38,753 nucleotides of DNA from positions 1 to 38,753 of the forward strand of contig CALFZM010000373.1 in assembly GCA_937952235.1 (NCBI GenBank), given 5' to 3'. Each line of letters opens with the position of its first letter. The first letter of the stretch is position 1. This document shows positions 17,481-23,644 of the stretch, piece after piece. The DNA is from an uncultured Opitutia bacterium (GTDB taxonomy: Bacteria; Verrucomicrobiota; Verrucomicrobiia; Opitutales; Opitutaceae). The translations under genes were made by a program, and so were the position numbers. The notes under the pieces were generated by a model, which saw only the letters and a list, made by a program, of their open reading frames with translations, was not told where the DNA came from and searched no databases.

Positions 17481-18428
17481 ATGAGCCTGCCTGTCGTCGC
17501 CATCACCGCCGGGGATCCTGCCGGCATCGGACCGGAAATCGTGCTGCGGGCGATCGCCCGACCCGAAGTGCGCGCCGCGTGCGTGCCGCACGTGGTCGGA
17601 CCGCGGGAGGTGCTGGACGCCGTCGCGCGCCGGCTCGGCCTGCCTCCGGCGCCGCAGGTTGAACCGATCGACACGCCCCTCGACGGCCTCGCGCCCGGCC
17701 AGGTTTCCGCGGCCGCGGGCCACGCCGCCGTGCTGGCGGTCAGGCGCGCCGTGGCGCTGGTGCAATCGGGCCAGGCCGGCGCCATCGCGACCGCACCGTT
17801 GAACAAGGCCGCCATGGCGGCCGCAGGGTATCGGTATCCTGGACACACGGAACTGCTGGCCGAGCTCGCGCAGGTGCGCGATGTCACGATGATGCTGGCC
17901 GCGGGCAATCTCCGTCTCGTCCACACGTCCACGCATGTCAGCCTCGCCGAGGCGATCCGCCGCGTGACGCGCGAGCGGATTCTCACCGTCATTCGCCTCG
18001 CGCACGAGACGCTGCAGCGGATGGGGCTCCGGCAGCCTCGCATCGCCGTGGCCGGGCTCAACCCGCACGCGGGCGAAGGCGGCCTGTTCGGCACCGAGGA
18101 GATCGAGCACATCGCGCCGGCGATCGCCGCCGCGCGGGACGCCGGATTCGATGCCAGCGGCCCCTGGCCCGGCGACACGGTGTTCTTTCGCTGCGCACGG
18201 GGCGAGTTCGACGTGGTGGTCGCGCAGTACCATGACCAGGGCCACGTCGCCGTGAAGCAGGCGGGTTTCGAGCACGGCGTGAACATCACGGCCGGACTGC
18301 CATTCTTCCGCGTCTCGGTGGATCACGGTACGGCCTTCGATATAGCCTGGCAGGGCAAGGCGAGCGACCGTTCCATGACGGAGGCGATCCTGCTGGCGGC
18401 TCAGCTCGCACGACGCGCGTCGGGCTGA
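17481..18428 (+). CDS. pdxA2: 4-phospho-D-threonate/D-erythronate dehydrogenase, PdxA2-like
   Basis: This cytoplasmic NAD-dependent enzyme of the PdxA family has 315 residues. Seen motifs are the N-terminal VAITAGDPAGIGPEI, the substrate loop ATAPLNKAAM, GYRYPGHTELL with a metal-binding His, and YHDQGHVAVK with VNITAGLPFFR and DHGTAFDIA near the C-terminus. PdxA proper makes vitamin B6. The PdxA2 branch oxidises and decarboxylates 4-phosphothreonate or 4-phosphoerythronate to dihydroxyacetone phosphate, working with a DUF1537 kinase. That kinase is encoded at 22193, so I infer the catabolic role. The usual GLIPFK after YHDQ is GHVAVK here. The ATG at 17481 fits the family N-terminus; the longer upstream frame translates repeats. 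It is convergent with the regulator gene. Confidence 0.87.
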   Translation: MSLPVVAITAGDPAGIGPEIVLRAIARPEVRAACVPHVVGPREVLDAVARRLGLPPAPQVEPIDTPLDGLAPGQVSAAAGHAAVLAVRRAVALVQSGQAGAIATAPLNKAAMAAAGYRYPGHTELLAELAQVRDVTMMLAAGNLRLVHTSTHVSLAEAIRRVTRERILTVIRLAHETLQRMGLRQPRIAVAGLNPHAGEGGLFGTEEIEHIAPAIAAARDAGFDASGPWPGDTVFFRCARGEFDVVVAQYHDQGHVAVKQAGFEHGVNITAGLPFFRVSVDHGTAFDIAWQGKASDRSMTEAILLAAQLARRASG

Positions 18429-18445
18429 GCCCACCCGATCACTAT

Positions 18446-18460
18446 CCGCCTGCGAGGCGG
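18446..18460 (+). terminator. compact hairpin after the PdxA2-like gene
   Basis: CCGCCT and AGGCGG form a perfect 6-bp stem around loop GCG, beginning 18 bp after the stop at 18428. A weaker GC-rich stem follows directly. There is no T tract, so intrinsic termination is uncertain. Its place between convergent genes supports a terminator or transcript-end role. Confidence 0.3.
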
Positions 18461-18509
18461 CCGCGGGGGCCGGCCGGCATCACCGCCCTGGTTCGGCGAC
18501 CCCTTCAGG

Positions 18510-18585
18510 GGTGGAGCCGCCTGTCCCCAGGCGGCTGACGTTCGACCGATCCGTCCGCAGCGGCCTGAGGACAAACCGCCCCACC
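18510..18585 (-). repeat. 76-bp REP-doublet element, copy D
   Basis: This minus-orientation copy lies between the convergent PdxA2-like and regulator genes. The hairpin AGCCGCCTG-GGGA-CAGGCGGCT is perfect. The other hairpin reads GCGGTTTG against CAGGCCGC and closes with a G-U pair. The flank at 18586-18630, read on the minus strand, carries CCGCTGGCCCTG, a diverged form of the flank of copy H. Confidence 0.88.
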
Positions 18586-18637
18586 CTTTCGTGCGGCCGC
18601 TCACAGGGGTGCGCAGGGCCAGCGGTATCGCGCGGCC

Positions 18638-19777
18638 TCAGCCGCGATGCCTCGCCCGGAACTCGCGCGGGCTCACGCCGCATTCGCGCCGGAACATCGC
18701 GCTGAGGTACTCCGGGTTGTCGAACCCCGTCGCCGCCGCGATCTCGCCCACTGGAAGATTGGTCGTGACCAGCAGTTCCTGCACGCGCGCGATCCGAAGT
18801 TTGCGCAGGTGGGCGTGGGGCGTCGTGCCGAGCACCGCCTTGAACCGCCGCTCGAGCGCCGTCCGGGCCATCGGGATGGCCCGCAGCACGTCGCCGACGT
18901 TCGCCCCGCCCGCCGCCTGCTGCCGCATGAAGCGGATGACGTCCGCAATCTTCGCGTCGGTCACCGCCTCCAGGTTCGTCGACTGCCGGCTCGCGACCCC
19001 CTGCGGCTCGATCTCGTGCAACGCGACCGGCAGCCGGTGTCCGGCCATCGCCTTCGCCAGCAGTCCCGCCGCCACGTAGCCGGCGCGCCGCGCGTTCGGC
19101 CGCACGCTGGAGAGCGGCGGATCGCAAAGGTCGCACAGCAGCTCGTCGTTGTGCACGCCGATGACCGCCACCTCGTCGGGCACGGCCAGTCCCGCCAGCC
19201 GGCACGCCGCCAGCACCTGCTGGCCGCGCAGGTCGATCGCCGCCAGCACGCCGACCGGAGGTCGCAGCCGCTGCAGCCACGCCGCGATCGCCCCGATCTC
19301 GTCGTCCACCGGACCCGCCGCCGGCTCGAACCGCTCGCAGGTTCCTCCGTCGGCCGCCACCGCCGCCGCAAAGGCGTCGCCCCGCCGCCGGGACCAGTTC
19401 ACGCCCCGATAACCGCAGTAGGCGAAACGCTTCAGCCCGAGGTCGCCGAGGTGGTTCGCCGCGAGCCGCGCGGCGCCGACCGCATGGGTCGCCACGCGCG
19501 GGAAAACCAGGTCCGGCAGCGCGGCGCTCACGTCGATCACCGGCAGGCCGGTCGCCCGCAACCCGCGCGCGATCTCCGCGTTCTCCACGCGGGCGATCAC
19601 CCCGTCCCCATCCCAGCGCCGCAGCCAGGCGGGCACCGCCGCACCCCGTCCCTGCTCGGTCAGCCGGATCGACCATGGGCCAGACTCGCGCACCCACGAG
19701 CGGACGCCATGGAGCAGGTCGCGCGCGTAGCTGTTCGAGGTTTCCACGAGCAGCGCGACCTTCGGGACCGGTTTCAT
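18638..19777 (-). CDS. XylR-type AraC-family transcriptional regulator
   Basis: The 379-residue regulator has two parts. Residues 1-265 form a LacI/ribose-binding-protein-like sensor (KVALLVETSNSYARDLL, GVIARVENAEIA, RFAYCGYRGVNWSRRR, VAVIGVHNDELLCDLCDPPLSSV). Residues 275-379 form an AraC-type double helix-turn-helix ending VGEIAAATGFDNPEYLSAMF and CGVSPREFRARHRG. This is the architecture of E. coli XylR, which senses a sugar directly. It is transcribed away from the dehydrogenase operon with a 111-bp gap (69 bp if the operon's first gene starts at 19847). It therefore most likely controls that operon and perhaps its own gene. The inducer is unknown; a four-carbon acid sugar or a precursor is the natural guess. 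Only one plausible ATG is present. Confidence 0.92.
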   Translation of the reverse strand: MKPVPKVALLVETSNSYARDLLHGVRSWVRESGPWSIRLTEQGRGAAVPAWLRRWDGDGVIARVENAEIARGLRATGLPVIDVSAALPDLVFPRVATHAVGAARLAANHLGDLGLKRFAYCGYRGVNWSRRRGDAFAAAVAADGGTCERFEPAAGPVDDEIGAIAAWLQRLRPPVGVLAAIDLRGQQVLAACRLAGLAVPDEVAVIGVHNDELLCDLCDPPLSSVRPNARRAGYVAAGLLAKAMAGHRLPVALHEIEPQGVASRQSTNLEAVTDAKIADVIRFMRQQAAGGANVGDVLRAIPMARTALERRFKAVLGTTPHAHLRKLRIARVQELLVTTNLPVGEIAAATGFDNPEYLSAMFRRECGVSPREFRARHRG

Positions 19778-19818
19778 GCCGCCCAACCAAGACGGAATTG
19801 CCCCCGCACCGCGACGCG

Positions 19819-19843
19819 TTTTCACAGGTTTAATGTGTAATAA
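19819..19843 (+). promoter_or_regulatory. AT-rich operator/promoter candidate between regulator and dehydrogenase genes
   Basis: An AT-rich island in otherwise GC-rich DNA holds TTCACA and TGTGTAA in near-symmetry (CACA/TGTG with TT/AA outside, 7-9 bp apart), and a -10-like TAATGT. It is the obvious place for the XylR-type regulator or RNA polymerase to bind. A transcript starting here leaves little room before an ATG at 19847 but fits a GTG start at 19889. Confidence 0.4.
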
Positions 19844-19888
19844 CCCATGCCCAATGGCCCGGCAGCCTGCTACTGTCGGCCTTCCCCT

Positions 19889-20974
19889 GTGAGCACGCAT
19901 TTCGAGATCGCAGTCCTGGGCGGTGATGGCATCGGCCCCGAGGTGATGGCCGAAGGCCTGAAGGTCCTGCGGGCCGCCGGCGCCCAGCTCAGCGGCGTCG
20001 CGTTCACCTGCACCTCCTACGACGTCGGCGCCGCCGAGTACCTGCGCCACGGCGATCCCCTGCCCGCTCCGACGATCGAGGCGCTGCGCCGCGCCGATGC
20101 CATCCTGCTCGGCGCGATGGGGCTGCCCGAGGTCCGCTGGCCCAGCGGCGTCGAGATGACGCCGCAGATCGATCTGCGCGAGAAGCTGGATCTCTACAAC
20201 GGCGTCCGGCCGATCCGTCTCTACCATGAGTCCCATTCGCCCCTGCGCGGGTACGGAGCGGGCGGCGCGGGCCGGACCATCGACTTCGTGATCGTGCGCG
20301 AGAACTGCGAAGGCCTCTTCTCCGCGCGCCTGGCCCCGAGGCCGGCGGGGCGCGACTTCGAAACCGACACCCTGAAGATCACGCGCCACGGCGCCGAGCG
20401 CATCTGCCGCGCCGCCTTCAAGCTCGCCCGGCAGCGTCGGCAACGCTGCACGCTGGTGGACAAGGCCAACGTGCTGCCGTCGATGGCGTATTTCCGGAAG
20501 ATCTTCGACGAGGTCGCGCGCGATTTCCCGGACGTGACCACCGAGCGCGTGTATGTCGACGCCATGGCCCTGTATCTGGTGCAACGGCCCGACGCCTTCG
20601 ACGTGATGGTCACCGAGAACATGTTCGGCGACATCCTTTCCGACCTCGGAGCCGGCCTGGTCGGCGGCATGGGCATGGCGCCTTCGGCCGACATCGGCGA
20701 TCAGCACGCGATCTTCCAGCCGTCGCACGGCACCGCGCCCACCCTCGCCGGCAAGGGCATCGCCAACCCCGTGGCGACAATCCTCTCCGTGGCGATGATG
20801 CTCGAGTGGCTGGATCATCCCGAGACCATCCGCGCGGCCCGCATGATCGAAGCGGCCGTGAGGCTCGTGTTGTCCGACCCCGCCCACCGGACGGCCGACC
20901 TCGGCGGGACCGTTTCCACCACCGCGATGGGCGACCTCGTCTGCGACGCCCTCGCTCGCCCACGATCCCCGTAA
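19889..20974 (+). CDS. isopropylmalate/isocitrate/tartrate dehydrogenase-family enzyme
   Basis: This is a cytoplasmic NAD-dependent beta-decarboxylating dehydrogenase of 361 residues from GTG 19889, or 375 from ATG 19847. Visible are the N-terminal IAVLGGDGIGPEVM, the substrate loop VRENCEGLFSA, the catalytic Lys in TLVDKANVL, and the family signature NMFGDILSDLGAGLVGGMG followed by PSADIG. At the position where relatives carry a catalytic Tyr (EGxY), Phe is found (EGLF). That suggests a subfamily with altered chemistry or substrate; tartrate and D-malate dehydrogenases are the nearest functional models. I prefer 19889 because the family normally begins close to the glycine motif and because of the upstream promoter candidate. 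It heads an operon with the cyclase, VOC and kinase genes. Confidence 0.85.
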   Translation: MSTHFEIAVLGGDGIGPEVMAEGLKVLRAAGAQLSGVAFTCTSYDVGAAEYLRHGDPLPAPTIEALRRADAILLGAMGLPEVRWPSGVEMTPQIDLREKLDLYNGVRPIRLYHESHSPLRGYGAGGAGRTIDFVIVRENCEGLFSARLAPRPAGRDFETDTLKITRHGAERICRAAFKLARQRRQRCTLVDKANVLPSMAYFRKIFDEVARDFPDVTTERVYVDAMALYLVQRPDAFDVMVTENMFGDILSDLGAGLVGGMGMAPSADIGDQHAIFQPSHGTAPTLAGKGIANPVATILSVAMMLEWLDHPETIRAARMIEAAVRLVLSDPAHRTADLGGTVSTTAMGDLVCDALARPRSP

Positions 20975-21047
20975 CGTCCACCCGCCCGCGGCGCTCCGAT
21001 CTCCGCTGGAAATCTCCGCCCGGCCGGCGTCCGTCCCCACCCCACCC

Positions 21048-21752
21048 ATGCCCCTGCCCCGGTTCGTCGATCTCACGCTGCCCCTCGTTCCGGGCCAGCG
21101 CGGCGTCGCGATGGAAGCGGCGTTCACCGTCGCACGCGACGGCTGGAATGCCGCGACCTGGCACCTCTATTCCCACACGGGGACGCATATGGATGCCCAA
21201 GTCCACTTCGGCATCGGTCCCGAAACCATCGACTCCAAGCCGCTGGAACAATGCCTGGGGCCGGCGACGGTCGTGAACCTCGCGCCCCTCGCTCCGCGCA
21301 CGCTGCTCACCGTCGCCCACCTCGGCGCCGTCGCGGCCACCTTTCGCGCCGGCGACAGCCTGCTCCTCCGCACCGACTGGCACCAGCGCGTCGACGATCC
21401 CGCCGTCTACCGCGACGGCCTGCCGCGCATCGGCGAGGAGCTCGCGCAGTGGTGCGTGGACCGCCGCGTGAAGATCATCGGCGTGGAGCCGCCATCGGTC
21501 GCCGATGTCAACAACCTGCCGGAGGTCACCCGCATCCACCACCTGTTGCTCGGCGGCGGCGTGACGATCGTCGAGGGACTCGCGCACCTCGACCGGCTCA
21601 CGCAGGAGCGGGTCCTTTTTGCCGCCCTTCCCCTCAAGCTCGCCGCCGGCGACGGCTGCCCGGTGCGGGCGTTCGCCATCGAGGGCGTCGATCCCTCGGC
21701 GCTGACCGGCGCGCTGCCACTGCCGCCGGCCGGCGAGCCCCTTCCCTCTTGA
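21048..21752 (+). CDS. cyclase-family metal-dependent hydrolase (kynurenine formamidase-like fold)
   Basis: The 234-residue cytoplasmic protein starts FVDLTLPLVPGQRG and carries the family's metal motif HTGTHMDAQVHF (His43, His47, Asp49, His53). The consensus HxGTHxDxPxH holds except that Pro is Gln. EPPSVADVN and IHHLLLGGGVTIVEGL follow, as in the polyketide-cyclase/kynurenine-formamidase group. Known members hydrolyse amides or open rings, including lactone-like ones. It sits between a sugar-acid dehydrogenase and a sugar-acid kinase, with no tryptophan genes nearby. A sugar-acid lactonase or isomerase role is therefore more likely than kynurenine metabolism; this is inference. The gap from the upstream gene is 73 bp, and the VOC gene begins 46 bp downstream. 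Confidence 0.85.
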   Translation: MPLPRFVDLTLPLVPGQRGVAMEAAFTVARDGWNAATWHLYSHTGTHMDAQVHFGIGPETIDSKPLEQCLGPATVVNLAPLAPRTLLTVAHLGAVAATFRAGDSLLLRTDWHQRVDDPAVYRDGLPRIGEELAQWCVDRRVKIIGVEPPSVADVNNLPEVTRIHHLLLGGGVTIVEGLAHLDRLTQERVLFAALPLKLAAGDGCPVRAFAIEGVDPSALTGALPLPPAGEPLPS

Positions 21753-21798
21753 ACCCCGCGGGACGCGTTCCGTCCTGCTCCGCACCCGCTTCACCGCC

Positions 21799-22200
21799 AT
21801 GAAACACCAAGGCCTCGATCATCTCGCCCTCTGCGTGCCCTCGACCGAGGAGGCATTGAAAGTGTGGCGCGACATCCTCGGCCTTCCCGTGGTGTGCAGC
21901 GAGGTGGTCAACGGCGGCGCCGTCCGGCTGACGCTGCTCGATCTGGGCAACACGCAGCTGCAGCTCGTCGAGCCGCTCCTCCCCGATCATCCCCTGCGCG
22001 CCTGGCTCGCGCGGAACGGGCCGGGGCTGCATCACTTTTGTTTCAAGGTCGGCAACGTCGGCACCTCCCACGCGGAGCTGATCGCCGCCGGCCTCGCGAC
22101 CGCGTCGCCCGCTCCGCACCAGGGCACCGGGGGGAAACGTGCGCTCTTTCTCGATCGCGCTGCGACGCAGAACGTCCAGGTCGAGATCACCGGTGCCTGA
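21799..22200 (+). CDS. VOC-family protein, methylmalonyl-CoA epimerase-like
   Basis: This small 133-residue protein is made of two beta-alpha-beta-beta-beta modules of the vicinal oxygen chelate fold. Likely metal ligands are His8 (LDHLALCV), Gln55 or Glu58 (LQLVEP), His78 (GLHHFCFKV) and Glu129 (VQVEI). This is the ligand pattern of methylmalonyl-CoA epimerase and its relatives. No propionate or CoA genes lie nearby, so it probably epimerises or isomerises an alpha-hydroxy or keto acid of the sugar-acid pathway. The last 8 bp overlap the GTG start of the kinase gene, so the two are translationally coupled. Confidence 0.85.
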   Translation: MKHQGLDHLALCVPSTEEALKVWRDILGLPVVCSEVVNGGAVRLTLLDLGNTQLQLVEPLLPDHPLRAWLARNGPGLHHFCFKVGNVGTSHAELIAAGLATASPAPHQGTGGKRALFLDRAATQNVQVEITGA

Positions 22201-23644
22201 CCGCCCGACAGACTCCAAGGCAGCGGCCTTCGGCGCGCTTCCGGCCGTGTGGCCGCACGACGTGCTCGCCGCCAATGCCGCAGCCGCGGCCAACGCCGGG
22301 CGCACGCTCGTGGTCCTCGACGACGATCCCACCGGCACCCAGACCGTCCGGGACGTCGCCGTGGTCACGGCGTGGGACGTCGCCTCGCTCGCAGCGGAGT
22401 TTTCCGCCGCCCCCGCCTGCTTCTATCTCCTCACCAACTCCCGCAGCCTCACCGCCGCTGCGACGCGCGACCTCCACCGCGAAATCGCGGCCAACCTCCG
22501 GGCCGCCTCCGCCGCGACCCGCCGGCCCTTCGTGCTGGCCAGCCGCAGCGACTCCACGCTGCGCGGGCATTTCCCGCTCGAGACCGACACCCTGGCGGAA
22601 GCCCTCGGTCCGTTCGACGCGACCTTCCTGTCGCCCTACTTCGAGGCCGGCGGACGCTACACCCTGGACGACTGCCACTATGTCGCCGAGGGAGACCGGC
22701 TCGTGCCCGCCGCGGAGACGCCGTTCGCGCGTGATCCCGTGTTCGGTTACCGACACTCGCACCTGCCGTCCTGGGTCGAGGAGAAGTCCGGTGGCCGCAT
22801 CCGTGCGGCGGAGGTCGCCTCCCTCCCGGTCGACCTCCTGCGCCGCGGCGGGCCCGCGGCCGTCGCCGCCCGGCTGCGCGCGCTCCCGCGCGGCTCCTTC
22901 TGCGTCGTCAACGCCGCCGCGCCCCGCGACATCGAGGTGTTCGCGGCCGCCACGCTTGAGGCGGAGGCCGCGGGCTCGCGCTTTCTCTATCGGACCGCCG
23001 CCGGCTGGGTTGCCGCGCGCATCGGTCAGTCGCCCCAGCAGGCCTTGCTCGCGCCCGGCGCGTTCAGCCTCCGCCAACCCCACGGCGGCCTCACGCTCGT
23101 CGGTTCATATGTGCCGAAGACGACGACCCAATTGAACGCGCTCCTCGCCGGCGCCGACGTCGCCGCCATCGAGCTTTCCGTTCCCTCACTGCTCCACAAC
23201 GACCGCCGCGCGGCCGCGCTCGCCGCCGCACTCGACCAGATGAACGCCGCCCTCGCCGCCGGGCGCGACACGGTCGTCTACACCAGCCGGGAACTGGTCA
23301 CGTCTCCCAACGCCACGGAGAGCCTGGCCATCGGCCGCCGCGTTTCCGCGGGGCTGCTTCACCTCGTGCAACACCTCGCCGTCACGCCACGCTATCTCAT
23401 CGCGAAAGGCGGCATCACATCGAGCGACACTGCCACGAAGGCTCTCGGCGTGCGCCGGGCCCTGGTCCTGGGACAAGCCCTGCCCGGAGTGCCGGTCTGG
23501 CAGCTCGGGCCCGAGTCGCGCTTTCCCGGTCTCGGCTACGTGGTGTTCCCCGGCAACGTCGGCTCCGACTCCGCCCTCGCCGAACTCGTCGCGACCCTCC
23601 GTCGCCCGTCGGTGCCGTCTCCCCACCCCCTTCGCCGCTCATGA
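22193..23644 (+). CDS. four-carbon acid sugar kinase (DUF1537 family)
   Basis: The 483-residue cytoplasmic kinase phosphorylates C4 sugar acids such as D-threonate or D-erythronate at O4. The N-terminal domain carries VVLDDDPTGTQTVRD, LTNSRSLTAAATRDLH, SRSDSTLRGHFPLE and FLSPYFEAGGRYTLDD. The C-terminal nucleotide-binding domain has YVPKTTTQLNALL, YTSRELVTS, LIAKGGITSSDTATKALG, and PGNVGSDSALAELV. All are DUF1537 hallmarks. Its product is the substrate of PdxA2, encoded at 17481. The start is the GTG at 22193, which overlaps the VOC stop by 8 bp. The longer frame from 22139 lies wholly inside the VOC gene. The stop overlaps the next ATG by 4 bp, so kinase and glycoside hydrolase are coupled. 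Confidence 0.92.
   Translation: MPDRPTDSKAAAFGALPAVWPHDVLAANAAAAANAGRTLVVLDDDPTGTQTVRDVAVVTAWDVASLAAEFSAAPACFYLLTNSRSLTAAATRDLHREIAANLRAASAATRRPFVLASRSDSTLRGHFPLETDTLAEALGPFDATFLSPYFEAGGRYTLDDCHYVAEGDRLVPAAETPFARDPVFGYRHSHLPSWVEEKSGGRIRAAEVASLPVDLLRRGGPAAVAARLRALPRGSFCVVNAAAPRDIEVFAAATLEAEAAGSRFLYRTAAGWVAARIGQSPQQALLAPGAFSLRQPHGGLTLVGSYVPKTTTQLNALLAGADVAAIELSVPSLLHNDRRAAALAAALDQMNAALAAGRDTVVYTSRELVTSPNATESLAIGRRVSAGLLHLVQHLAVTPRYLIAKGGITSSDTATKALGVRRALVLGQALPGVPVWQLGPESRFPGLGYVVFPGNVGSDSALAELVATLRRPSVPSPHPLRRS

Noticed and set aside
17481..18428. Vitamin B6 biosynthesis role for the PdxA-like protein
   Set aside because: No other pyridoxine gene is present, and the DUF1537 kinase in the same island points to the PdxA2 catabolic role. 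Not excluded without a phylogeny.
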